From Cudoniella acicularis (taxonomy: Eukaryota; Ascomycota; Leotiomycetes; Helotiales; Helotiaceae), in the NCBI GenBank assembly GCA_013054445.1, contig JAAMPI010000039.1, positions 20,992-84,991 on the forward strand: a stretch of 64,000 nucleotides of DNA, read 5' to 3'. A program made the position numbers and the translations under genes. The notes below the pieces were generated by a model. That model searched no databases, was not told the DNA's origin, and saw only the letters and a program-made list of their open reading frames with translations. Positions 1-11,906 of this stretch are shown piece by piece (within the stretch, counting starts at the first letter, position 1; each line of letters opens with the position of its first letter).

Positions 1-500
1 AGATACGTCACATACATCGTGCTCGGTTGCGGGGCGCAATATATTCTTCCTGCAGGTGAATATGAGCGTGTGTACAGTACCTGGACAATTTAATTGACGA
101 GCTAAAGGGAAAATAGGGAGATGGGAGGTGGTTCCTGGTATGCGGGCCGTCTCGGGTGTGGCACTTGTGGGGCGCTGTCGCTTGTTGTAAAAGGGGGTTT
201 TGTGGGGGTAGGGATGAGGGGCTTGACTGTTCGATGTTTGGAAATACTCTAGATATCTTTACTGCTATGTATGACACATTATAAGAGAAAAAAAGTAGAT
301 TTAGCCTAATCTAGTTTGTTGTGTTATGTTTACTATTTAATTATTAATGCATTTTAGTTACTATAGCAGCTATTTATTAATTTTTACGTGTTAATATACT
401 AAAAATTTATGCTTGTTTGACTTGAGATGTTAAATTGAGTTATATATTATTACAGTAGTAGATATCTTCACTCTTATATGTAACTCCTACATTCCAACCC
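1..500. other. AT-rich intergenic, no gene seen
   Basis: This is the left edge of the window. It contains long A/T runs between about 280 and 470 and no open frame with coding character. It probably holds the 3' flank of the minus-strand gene that ends near 518. I see no RNA gene or repeat. Confidence 0.5.
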
Positions 501-517
501 AGTAACCCTCTATTCAT

Positions 518-3500
518 CTACCTCTCTTTCCACTCCCCCAACCCCCCCAACCTAACCTTCAACTCCCTCCTCTGCACCTCCACCAACCTAAGCCTCTCCT
601 CCAACGGGCTCAACTCCTCATTAATCCCCCTAATCCTATCCCTCTCCTCCTCCTGCTGCCGCTCAATCCTCCCCGCTTCTTGTGCACTCGAATTCGAATT
701 CGCGCTCAACCGCTGCGGAGGCCTTCTCTCCACAGGTGAAGACAATTCATAATGCAGCGAGCGAGGCGATTCCAGCTCGCGGGGAGAAGTCGCCGATGAG
801 TGCGAGAGTGAGTGCTCTGAGGGGTTGTTCGCACCGAAACTGCGGATCGAGGTCGAGGCTGAGGAGTGCGAGGAGAGGGAGAGGCGTTGGTTGCGGTCCG
901 GGGGTATCCATTGTTGGCGGCGTGTGATGACTGTGGGGTTGTCTTCGCCGCTGCCACTGCGGGATTTTTTGGCTTCAGGAGAGATACATGGTTAGTTTCT
1001 GGTGTGCTGCTGTTGAGGAAATATGGAATGGATGGTGTTCTAAGATAGATGAGAGGAGAGGAGAAAAGTAAAAACAAACATACCACTCGCACGACTCTGC
1101 TCCTCAAGATTAAAAGTCCGCGGAAATCCGCTAATGGAATAATCAGTGCTATTCTCGAAGCGAATCTCGATATTTATTTCGGGAGTCTTTGAAAAAACGC
1201 GAAATCGGACGGGGGGCATCTGGAAGTGCAAGTTGAAGATCATGTCGTCGATGGTGGAGGATGTTAGTTCGATGAAACGGGATGAGAGCGGTTGTGAATG
1301 CAGTTGGACTGTGAAGCCTGTACTGCTGAATTTACTGCCGGATTGGAGGAGGATGCCGATTTCGCGGAGGGGAGGTGTCAGGTCGGAGATCCGGCAGAGG
1401 ATTTCTCCTAGAAAGGGAGGGGTGTTAGTGTGTGATTGTAATATATGTTGTGAGGGGGGTTGGAAAGGGTCTCACGACGAACCTCGCAAAAAGAGTTCTT
1501 TGGACGCCGTCTCCTCGATCTCGCCATCAAAGTAGAAAAAAGTGGCGAAGATCTGAGATGCCAATGCTTTTATCTCGTCAACGTTGATGCATTCCCGAGC
1601 CACGTTTTGAAAGAATTCGAGACTGTCAACATCGTCGGCAGCTGGGGGTTCTGGGATTTTAATATTGAAACGTGTAAAATTCCTTGCCGGTGCATTTATT
1701 GGTAAGCGATTCAAGTAGTCATCCCAAATGCTCTCATGACAGTCTTCAGATGAGTGCCTAAGAGACGATTCTTTTTTCGATTTCGTCAAACGACCTTTTG
1801 CGCTTTTTAGAGTCGAATTACCGCTGCTAGTCCTGTCTGGCCGTGAGAATCTTCTATCAGTTATCCCCGTGCCAATCCATAATAGTAGATCAGGGTAATC
1901 AGACGGCAAATCTTGCCAGGTGGCTTTGTATTCGGTGTCTGCAATCGTGATGGGATTGCTGATGTTGGTTTCTTGGTGGGAGTATACTTCATTTGAAGAT
2001 TTGTGTTTAAAGGGTTTGAAGAATTGTTGATTTGACATTGAAGCTCGCGCGCTGAGGTATTGTCAGTGGCGCTTATATGAAATGGAAAAAAAGGCCTTAC
2101 GCTTCCCAGAGTTTGACCTCATTCTGCTCGTTTTCGGGCCGGAATAATTTGTACGGAACTATAAATATTCCCTTAGCATCCGTGAAGATTTGCATGAATC
2201 CCAAAAATAACATACGATTTGTTAAACTCAGTCGATTGTAATTTGGAAAAAGGGTAGTCTTGCTGGTCGACGACGGTATGGCTGGAATGGCAACTTTCGT
2301 ATTAGTCCCAAGCTTGCTCGCACTTGACCCACCAAACAATGGTTCGGATTCTGTAAAAGCCTCTTTAAGAGATTTCTCGAGAGCGGAGGAGCCATATTTG
2401 GACTTGGAGGAACGACCAAGGCGGCGGGGCAAATTTCGAAATCGACGAAAATTATCCTTGGCAAATGATTTTTTGCAGATCTTCAAGAAGTTTTCCTCGC
2501 ATTTACCCATGGTCCAGTTGCTGACGAAGAGACCAAGAGCAGGTATACTACCAGACCTAGCATATTTCATTAGTTACAGTCATGTTTCATGGCACGAATA
2601 ACGCTTACCCGTTTCCGATGATTAAATCGAAGAAGAACTGGACGGGAATTTGGTTGTTAAACTCATTTTCCAAAAGACGGAGGACCTCTATTTGCATGAA
2701 ACTCCTGATTCCACCGCTGCAAGAGTTAATATATCTCAATTCCAAAAGTTTTACAGGGAGAAAATGGTATACTTACTCGTCTAAAAGTAGTACTCGGATT
2801 CCGGCAGCCTTTGGTTTGAAGTATATCGATTGCGGGGGACTTGTTGAATTCAATTCAAGGGGGCATTCCAGGATCTCTACCATGGTTCGACTTTTCACAT
2901 ATCCATATTCTTTAACGCAGGACGTACACAAAACATGCCCGCAGGATAGAGTGTGCTCTGGAGGCTCGAAGAGACAACACCAACAAACCCTATGATCACT
3001 GAGGTTAATGGCATTGTTCTCTTTGCCGTCTCTGTGTAGGAACTCTTGAATATTTTCAAGATGCAACTCAGTTGCCGCAGCCTGTTGTAACTTCTGATCG
3101 ACTTTCCCGGGTAATTGGCTAAGAAGTTCTTCCAGGATATAGTAAACTCCTCCATGAAACCCGTCCCGGTTTTTTCTAAACGAAAATTTTGACATATAGT
3201 CTCCTCGGGAGAGGATTCGGCCATCTTCAAGTTGATGCCCTTTAGATCCATGTCCACACCGAGCATTGGCACATCGAAAATAATAACGATCGGTTCGTAG
3301 ATCGTTTTGGTATTTGAAGGTGCTAAGATCATATCGAATGTGATCGGGAACAGTACGCACAACGAATTCGCATGGCCAATATTGGTCACAGAAGGTGCTG
3401 AGTGCATAGTCCAGGTGCCGTATATACTGGGGGAAATATGTGATCTGCGGTGCCTGTCTTGAATCAGTAATTTTTCCGGCGCGATTGGATGTCTAGCACA

Positions 3501-5378
3501 CCTAGTTTTTCATGTCGTGCCGCATCTAGCAAAATACAGGATGCAATCAGACGGCTTAACTTCTCAAAAATTGCACGAGCATCAGGTACAATTTGTTGAT
3601 CTTTCAAAGCTATTGCGAGCTTTAGAATACTGCCTCCGAAGTTCGCGGGAATTGGGTTATATAGGAAAGATGCTTGAACAAAGTCGAAGGGGATTTCGAG
3701 CGTTCTCGAGTAATGATCGAAGGCATGCTGGAGGTAATATTGCAAGCTATCCTCGTTGAGTAGCATTCGCAATTCGGATTTACTTTCCCTGGCAGCTTTG
3801 CACCCAAGTGTGATTTCTGTGTAGAGCTTCTGAGCTTGCTCGAGGACTAACTTTGGCTGCGTGTCGGCTGGGAGGCGAACAACCTGAGAAATACAAATTC
3901 GTAAGCCCATATAATCTGAAAATACGCGAAAGAAAGGGGTTCTACCCTGACAGAGCTATAGTAGCAAAGCATGAGATCCTCGACAGTCTCAATTTCTCGA
4001 CCTCGAGCCTTCCAGAATTTTGCGTATTGGGCAAAAGTCACATTGTGATTTAGAGTCCTGGACAAAGATTTCAAGAGCTCTTGGGTAGCGATGTCAACAT
4101 CCCATAAACTCTTATGAATATCGGCATGAGAAGCGTTCTGAACGATTATTGCATGAGGAAGGACGGGGTGGTTGTACGAAGCCTCCAACGCATCTGTAGC
4201 CCACTCGATAAGCTTTTCAAGGACGGCTTCAACAGTCCTAAAAACTGTGAGTTTGATTTCAGAGCACATGTTAAAGCCAGTGAGGAGTACCTTGGATTTC
4301 TATGAACAAATACAACAACATCTGAAAAGGTAAAGAGAAGGCGGGGATAAAATTTAGAAACGGCAAATTGCCTTGTTCGTTCTAAGGGGGATTTTGCCCA
4401 CTGAAGCTCCCGCTTTGAGGTAGGTTGATTTGAAGTGGTCTGTTTACTGTACCACTTTTCCGTTTCAGCTGCTTCACGCTCGTTTCGGAGTGTTGTCGCC
4501 ATCGGTTCTCTCGCTCCACCATCTATACCCTCACAATCTGCGTATAGCATAGGCGTATCAGAAAGGGACGAAGCTGGATCCAGGTACAGGTGGACATCTT
4601 CAGAGGTCGGGACGTCTTTTCCAGGCAACCCCGCCACAGGGCAATGGTACTTCAGTGCCTTATTAGATTCGTTGATGTGAATAAGGAGCTTAATGAGGGT
4701 ACTCTTTCCAGCACCCGTTTGACCGACGAAAGAAACGAGGCTGGGGGCTCGAGGACTTGGGAATGGTCTTTCTTCGGGTTGTAAACTAGTGGATTGGAGG
4801 GATTGGAGAGATTTGTTTGTGGCTGTCATCAGGCCAGCGTATCTCCCATAATCATGGAAAAAAAGCGGGCTGTCTTTGCTCACTTCCCTCCCAACCCCTA
4901 TTTCGCTGAATTAGCGCGTCTTCGTAGTCCAAATCCCAAGCTACTCACCAAACCATGCTGCATCTTCTTCCTCAGCCAGCCGTTTCTGAAGGCTCTTATC
5001 GTCTGGTGGAGTTGAAAAGGCCGGTTGAACCAGTTTCACCACTGATAGCGGGATTTTTGCGTGCTCAGATTTTGCGAGCTCTGTTTTCAGCGAGGCTTGT
5101 TTTTTGGCCTTGTGTACAGCCTGTGCCTTCCAGCAACCAGCGCAAAAGTTCCATTTGCAATCCTGGCAAAAGAATAAATCGTCTTCGTTCTCGTCGCAGA
5201 CATCACAGCAGTCCGCAACGGGGATCTCTGCTTCCTCTTCCTCGTCATCCGAATGCTTGAAGATGCCCAGGCCCATGAAAGAAAATCGCGGGGTGAGGCT
5301 GGATGGCCCGGTGTCATTCATGTCCGGCGGTTGATGCGGCTGGTTATTTAATAGCTTCGAGAAATTCGTGTACAACAT
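518..5378 (-). CDS. GTPase / RING-like / patatin-like multidomain protein, patatin site apparently inactive
   Basis: A multi-exon gene of roughly 1,400-1,500 residues. In order: a Cys-rich zinc-binding segment (CCDVCDENEDDLFFCQDCKW, about 5160-5230); a P-loop GTPase domain whose G1 motif GQTGAGKST lies near 4700-4730; a helical middle part; a RING-like finger (CWCCLF, CGHVLCTSC, about 2890-2990); a patatin-like domain (about 2000-2790); and a charged coiled-coil tail (518-745). The architecture suggests a fungal signalling or immune-type protein rather than a plain lipase. The glycine-rich loop reads DEGGIRS. The nucleophile elbow spliced across the intron near 2546-2611 reads GNGSGS, where patatins have GTSTGG. 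The position of the DG[G/A] motif reads SHQ. Both catalytic residues therefore look replaced. An in-frame Met 18 codons downstream is an alternative start. Exon borders near 3440-3520 are unclear. Confidence 0.8.
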
Positions 5379-5511
5379 CGTTTCCTCAGCGATAAATTTG
5401 GGTTGGGGTGGCGAGGCTGGAGCCTATATGCCGTTTAAAAATAAAACCATCGATTCCACGCATGAAATGGGCAGTGGACATTTGCTTTTTGTGGATTTTG
5501 CTGTTGGTTCG

Positions 5512-5751
5512 TTAGATGTCGCCTTCGTTGCCTCGTGTCACCCGCGGAATCATGATTGGGCGCCATGATTTGACGTGCTCAATATTGAACTCGATGATAT
5601 TCTCTCCACCTTTCTCCACCCGCACCTCGGCTCCGATCAATCGGTTGTGTGTCATCATCGAGTTGTCGTAGTTGTAAATGCGCTTGGGTATCAACTCAGG
5701 ACTATGGTAAGCAGGTCCCTTGATACCTCGGACGAGGAATTCGCCAATCAC
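5512..5751 (-). CDS. small hypothetical protein, 79 residues
   Basis: An uninterrupted 79-codon frame starting MIGEFLVRG and ending RVTRGNEGDI. It is hydrophilic, with no signal peptide or membrane segment. Its composition looks protein-like, with balanced charges and few rare residues, but I recognise no family. It sits between the patatin-like gene and the NmrA-like gene. It could be a real small gene, the last exon of a longer one, or chance. Confidence 0.3.
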   Translation of the reverse strand: MIGEFLVRGIKGPAYHSPELIPKRIYNYDNSMMTHNRLIGAEVRVEKGGENIIEFNIEHVKSWRPIMIPRVTRGNEGDI

Positions 5752-6098
5752 GTTGTGGCTAAGGGGTGAGTGGGAAAGAAGCCTAGAATAGAAGCCTGGA
5801 ATCGTTATCAGAGGCGCAATGTCGCTCTCGGAGGGTTTTCAATCGCCATCGCTGAGAACTTCCCCTTGATTGGCTCGGTAATTAATTAAACGGCGCCCCA
5901 CTTAAGCGAGAAGGTAAAACTTGCCGCATTTAACCCTCTATCCCTCACTACTTTCTCAAACCAGAAATATGTCATACGATAGTCAACTGCCTCCGTCCGA
6001 TTGCAAAAGCAAGGATTTCTAAAAAGGCTTCTTTTCTCCTTTGCAACAATCACCTTTGTATCTGCACTACAGTTACAATCAAAAAGAAAAGGATAAAA

Positions 6099-7353
6099 AT
6101 GACCTCGGAACCAGGAAAACAGAACCTCTTAATCTTCGGCACAACCGGATATATCGGGACACACATCACCAACCAAATAATCAAGAATAAAGCATCATTC
6201 GGACGAATCGCCATTTTCACATCACCCAGCACAGTGGAGAACAAACCCTCCGTGGTTGCAAACTTGAAATCGGAAGGCGTAGAAGTTATCGTCGGCGATG
6301 CGACAAATGAGAATGATATCCTCAAGGCATTTCAAGGTTTTTACCCCTCACTAACTCTGCCCTCACAATGCATCATGACGCACGTGCTAAACACAACCAA
6401 AAAAAACATGTAGGTATAAACACCATCATAAGCGCCGTAGGTCGCAACGCAATCCTCTCCCAAATCACCTGGATCCAGCTCGCCGACACTTCACCCAACT
6501 CCACCGTAACACGATTCTTCCCCTCAGAATTCGGCACCGACATCGAATACGGCCCCTCATCCGCAACTGAAAAACCGCACCAATTGAAATTAAAGGTGCG
6601 AGCGACATTGAGGGCAGCTAAGAGATTGGAGCATACGTTTTTGGTTACGGGCCCGTATGCGGAGGCCGTGTTGAGGCCTGGGTCGTTTGATGTTAAGGCC
6701 AAGAAGGCCGCTTTGACGGGGGATGGGCAGGGGAAGATAAGTTTGACTACTAAGGATGAGTCTGTACCCCTTTCTTTCCACCTGTCTTCTTTATTTTTTA
6801 AGACAAAGCTAAAGAATAAAATAGCGTCGGCCGCTTAACAGTGCACGCCCTCCTTCACCCAGCCGCGTCCAAAAACCGCGCCCTACGCGTAAACTCCTTC
6901 ACCGCAACCGAAGCCGAAATCCTCGCCGAGTTCGAGAGACAAACCGGGGGCGAAAAATGGACCGTGGAAAGGACTTCATTCGAGAAATTGAGAGAGTTAG
7001 AGAAGGAGGCATGGGAGAGGTACGCACATTCATTCTCCCCAATGATTTTGCATTTATTTGGGATTTATCAACTGGGCTCTTGAAACTTTTCTCGAGAGTA
7101 CATTTCATATTGCCTAGTAGGATGACAGATCGGAATGAAGCGATCGGCTTCTCAAAAAAACCTCCAAAAGTGAGAATTCGCTGATTTGCTTTATAGTGGG
7201 AATCCGGCCGCAACGGGGTATACGCTAAGGAGGATTTGGGTGGAGGGAGGAACGTTGTATGAGGTGAGGGATAATGCGCTTATTGGGGGAGAGGAGACGG
7301 AGAGTTTGAGTGATGCTGTGGGGGTTGCTGTGAAGAGTCAGTTGGCTGAGTAG
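6099..7353 (+). CDS. NmrA-like / isoflavone-reductase-like NAD(P)-binding oxidoreductase
   Basis: Atypical short-chain dehydrogenase of the NmrA/isoflavone-reductase family, a cytosolic NAD(P)H-dependent reductase or redox-sensing protein; the substrate cannot be told. The N-terminus has the Rossmann motif GTTGYIG (residues about 12-18). It is followed by IISAVGRN, then [16 protein letters not shown], a segment typical of fungal members, and [14 protein letters not shown]. Three introns restore one frame. The first lies at about 6336-6413. The second uses the GT inside GAGTCTGT near 6758 and ends at AATAG near 6826, joining to [16 protein letters not shown]. The third runs from about 7021 to 7196. 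The stop follows VKSQLAE. The total, near 310 residues, is normal for the family. No disabling change is seen. Confidence 0.85.
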
Positions 7354-8205
7354 GAAGGAGGAAAGTGGATAGACGGATGGGTTGAGAAGTGATGCTTATG
7401 AAGTGATGCTTATGACGTCACGAAATTTATGGAAATTTAATGACATGAATTGAACTTGGATGAGGTTATTATGAAATTTATAACTCGAAAATTAAGAATA
7501 CTGTCTAAGAAAAAAAAGAACAGGAAATGACAGAATATCCGTAGAACAATTATTTTCCGAGTGAAGAATTAGCTCGAACTAAAGCCGAGTAGCAAACCTT
7601 TCGCTAGAAAGTAGACTGGAAATTTGGAAAGAACCAACTAAATAATAAGAGTCCGAAAAACCCACAGAGTAGCGTATTAGTACTGCATAGGTGCATCAAC
7701 GAAAATAAAACAACACCACACCTAAATCTCAACAACGCGGCATCCTCATACTTTACCACTGGTACACACGATACACTTCAAAATCAAATTTCATGGACAG
7801 ACACTCTTCATTCCATCCCCTCACAACCAACTAACCAACCCTCTCACTCCACCACCAATCACCATCACCACTATCGCCATCACCACTATCGCCATTACCA
7901 CTATCACCATCATCATCACCGACAACAAAAACACAAAAAGAATCTAGCCATCCATCCAAATTCAAAACATTCTATAACGGGCAATCCGATCCAATCCTAC
8001 CAAGCCATTCCATTCCAAGTTAAGTTTCCCGCCAAAAAACTCCCCACAAATGCAATGAATACATTTTGCAAGCACATCACACATCGCACATAACACATGA
8101 CAAAACAAACAAACAACATTTTCCTCCACCCCAACTTACTCCAATACACGCCGCTAAAACGAACGCTTTTACAGTCCACCCCACATATATAACGGTGATA
8201 TCATA
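7354..8205. other. intergenic with a short ACCATC/ACTATC repeat
   Basis: No gene is visible. Positions 7857-7920 carry a degenerate 12-base tandem repeat built from CACCACTATCGC / CACCATCACC units. The rest is A-rich and probably 3' untranslated sequence of the two convergent genes on either side. Confidence 0.5.
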
Positions 8206-9402
8206 TCATAAAATCGTACAGCCCCCCTCCCTCTTCTTCTTCCTTCTTCGCGTCCCATGCGGTCGTCGCGTATGGTCTCGATCTCGATCTCTCCTCGCTG
8301 GGTAATCGTCTTCTCGCTGTCCTCCGCCGCCGCTAGCGTGCGACTGGCTGTCTTTGCGAATGATTTGCCGGCAGAGGTCGATGAATACTTCGTCTACGTT
8401 TGCTTTTGTTTTGAAGGGTTTGTGTTAGCTTTAAGCTCTCTCCTTTATAGTAAAAGTAGTCGGAAGTAAATAAAAAGGGGGAGGGGGAAAGGGAGGGAGT
8501 GGAAAGGAGAAAATACCTCTTCTCCTCGCAGAAGTTTCGTAATATGGCGCGTTTCCCCAACTCTGAGACACCGAGTATGCTTTCGACCGACTTACAACCC
8601 TATCATCTTCCAAATCGGACTTATTCCCCACGATAACGATGGGTACGTTCGGGTCGTCTTTGATGCGGATGATTTGCTCCCGTAGCTCGGCCAGCTCGTA
8701 GAGACTGCTTTGGCTCGTAATGGAAAATACTAATAGAAATCCTTGGCCTGTTTTCATGTATAACTCCCTATATTTTCAGATTAGATTAGGATCAGATCCA
8801 CAAATGCCCGCTAAGTCGTACCTCATCGCAGCTGTTGTCAAAGTCAGAGTGTATCACGTGATTTCGATGTAGATGTTAAAACTCACTGAACTGCTCCGTT
8901 CCTGCAGTATCCAAACTAGAAAAGTATAAGCTGTGGGTCTGAGGTAACATCGGGCTTTCCTACATCTCAAGCATGCATTGGCGGCCCTGTTACGTTAGTC
9001 AGTTATTAGCTGGCAAATGGATCGAGGCGGAAATGTCACTCACATCCACGTCGATGTGTTTGCGATATGAATCCTCGATTGTGGGGTCATAACTTTCGAT
9101 CCAGACGTTTTGAACGAATTGCGCTGCGGATAAATTGATTAGTATATGAATGGTGCGTAGCACGAAAGGGGTGGGGAAAAGCAGGAGGGTATGTATGCCT
9201 TACCAGTGAGGCAGCTTTTGCCAACACCGCCTGCAAAGATTGTCAGCTATGAGACGTGAACTGCTAAACGTCAACGTCACTCACCGGCGCCCAAGACGAC
9301 AATATTAAAGTCTCTCCTGTGGGTAAAATACACTGTTAGCATGCATTCTGTCAGCGGAACGTGATCCGGGAAGTCTAACCTTTGCGAAGCCCTCCCTGAC
9401 AT
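8206..9402 (-). CDS. Rap1/Rsr1 (Bud1)-type small GTPase
   Basis: Ras-superfamily GTPase, closest in layout to yeast Rsr1/Bud1 and animal Rap1, which act in polarity and growth-site selection at the plasma membrane. The start MSGRASQR is followed by [19 protein letters not shown] (P-loop), [16 protein letters not shown] (switch I), LDTAGTEQF (switch II), [13 protein letters not shown] (guanine specificity) and YETSARRR. The C-terminus has a glycine-rich linker, a polybasic stretch ending [10 protein letters not shown], and the prenylation box CTIL. A final Leu predicts geranylgeranylation. At least six short introns interrupt the gene. One at about 9340-9379 follows SGRASQ, and others split the P-loop region, switch I and switch II. 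All motifs are intact. Confidence 0.93.
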
Positions 9403-11906
9403 GCTTGCGCGTCGAAGGCAAAAGTTTTTTTTTTCTCTCGACCTCTCCTCCTGTCTCCTGAATGTCCAACCCCAACTGCAGTTCCAACAGACCTCACTCA
9501 CCTCACTCAACTCGCACTTCGTCACTCACCCACAAGGGAGCAGCAGCAGCAGCTTCCCTGCGAGTCCGGTCTCGCTGCACAGCAACAACCCCTCGATCCG
9601 TTCTTTTTCGTTCTTCAAGGCGCGATGGACATGTATGACCATTGATCAGAACTCGAGTGCTTTTCGCACTTGCAACGCAATGCAATGCACGGATGGGCTC
9701 CTTTAGTCTGCTTCGATGTGCTGCGCTGCACTGCGATCCGTCCGCACTGGGCTTTCAAGGTTGGGCACCGGCCTCTGGGCTCGCGGTTTGAGTTTCCGCC
9801 TTTGTCACAAGTGTGCTGGATTTCCGGTGCCGAGTCGTGGAGCCATGGGACTAGGTAGGTGGTAAGTAGGTACTAGGTACTAGGTACGGATCGGTCTGCT
9901 CTGGGCCACGCGACAATATTATATGATATCTGAGCTGGGTAGGGATGTAGTTCTGGATATAGGAGCAAACGTGGATATAGATATATCGTCGAATATATAT
10001 AGACAGATAACTCCTGTCTGCGGCACCGATGCTGAAGCGCGCATTACATGCAGCTGCTGGCTGGCCTTTTAGAACCGTCGCCGTCGTGGTGCGTTCCAAC
10101 GGCTCCCAGCTGTTCAACCCGGATGGATGCAAGCAAAGTACCTGCTTGTCGAGGTACCTCGCTGCACTACGACGACGTCTAACAGCCCAGCAGTCTAGCA
10201 TCAGCCATTTAAGACTCGTCGTGGCCCCGCGATGCGTACCCGTTGTCTTTCGCGGTGCCAATGATTTCTCTTGCCCCTCGCCAACCCTAGCTAGCGAGCT
10301 CCAGCAGTCCAATAACCCCGCGACCACTGCCGCAGGCCCAGAATGCCCATTGCCTTTCAGTGCGCCGCGCCGGCCAATGCGATTGCAGACTTACCTCCTT
10401 TGTCGTGCCACTGGTCGACTGCTGGGCGCCTGGCCGGCCATCAAATCGACCTGTGCGATGAGGCTTCACTGCTTCGTACATCATATTGGTTCGGGCTGCG
10501 TTGCGTTGCAAGTCTTCAAAGTGAGTGAGATGCGATGGCGACCGAACCAGCGCTCTCGTCTAAAGTATCGCTTCCAAACCAGCGGCGTCACACTAGTAGT
10601 GGCATTGGCCGTGAGAGGTTACCACGCCTGGCCTTTCTTTGGAAATTCTCCTTTCTTTTCCTTGCATAACTGCAGCCGGGAAACATAACCACTGATTGGA
10701 TGTCAGGATGTATACTTAGCTTCCGAAGCAGCTTACATTTGCACGCTTGCATGTTGGTCCCAAGTAACAGGGTAATCACGGGGTGATATGCACGTGATAT
10801 GTAATATCCCCCACGCAGGCGGCCTTGGCACCTTGGCACTTTGGCCGTCATGCACATCAATAGCGAGCTATAGGGTTTGGGCCTCGCCTCTATGAGAAGA
10901 ATGTCTGAATGTAACCCGGATACAGTAATCAATGATTATCTCTGCGGGATTGCGCTCAACCCCTGTGGCCGTTGTGGTCGAGTCAGACTAGCAAGTCTCG
11001 GCGAGAAGATATGCTGCAGAGGCCAGTCCTGGGCCAAAGAGACAATCTATCACCGTGCTGCCATATCAATAGTGAACACAAATCGAAAATACTAAGACAA
11101 TCTTTTGATCTGTTCGGTCCGTGGGGAACTATCGATTGTATTTCTCGGGTTTATATTTGATCCTAGAATAGATCCCTATCTATCACTTGTCAACGCTCAA
11201 CCTATGATGAAATGCGGGATGTCCTTTCTTTTTGCATGGCTTCCTCGATTCGACGCCTTCTCGGGAAATAAGCGGGAGACACCGCTGTTTGTCTCGGTTT
11301 TGACTCGGACCCCGAACCGGCAAAGAGAACCGAGTTGTCTCATGTATAGGCATGGCTGCATTGATCTGTGGGTGTATTTCTGGCGCGGGATGAGAAGTCG
11401 GTGTATCGTAAGATATATTTGTTTGTGAGCTTGTGCTCGGGTTGATGATTCGGGTTGGCTGGATAGTAATTGATTGTCTTCTAACTACATAAGACCTTGA
11501 ACTTAATTGCTCACCGCCTTGCTCATGTTCTGCGAATGAAAGACCTCGGCTTCCCCTGGAAATAGAGTTGGTTGACTTAAGATGGTTATAAGTCCAGTCA
11601 GCTGGAGGTAGGCGGTTTCTACATCCTCTTTGTTTCATTGATAGCTAAAATATTACGGAACGATTTGCCCCGGTCGAAGGAGATGAACCGGCCCCCAAAA
11701 TGTCTCCTGGTTTTGCTTTGCTGTGTTCTTCTTGATATCTTGTGTCGGAACGTTAAACGTTATTTTCCGTGTTGGATCAGTGACTGGTAGGAGCCACGAC
11801 CTCGAATATTTGTTTAGATCTTCCTTGTGGGTTTATGGGCTTCCTCAACAACTCACCAATTCCTTGCTTGACGCTATTCGATAGGAGCAAGGTTTCTGAT
11901 TGTCTC
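9403..11906. other. long intergenic stretch, no convincing gene
   Basis: The first part is likely 5' leader and promoter of the Rap-type gene. Positions 9840-9900 repeat the motif TAGGTAC several times. A 219-codon plus-strand frame at 10029-10688 has no recognisable domain and a composition rich in Arg, Cys and Trp, as expected for chance reading of GC-rich DNA. From 11100 to 11900 I see nothing. Confidence 0.5.

Noticed and set aside
7857..7925. CRISPR-like short repeats
   Set aside because: A 12-base degenerate simple repeat without spacers, in a eukaryotic genome.
10029..10688. 219-codon plus-strand open frame
   Set aside because: No domain, no plausible start context, and a Cys/Arg/Trp-heavy composition expected from chance translation of GC-rich DNA. 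A similar-length overlap exists on the other strand.
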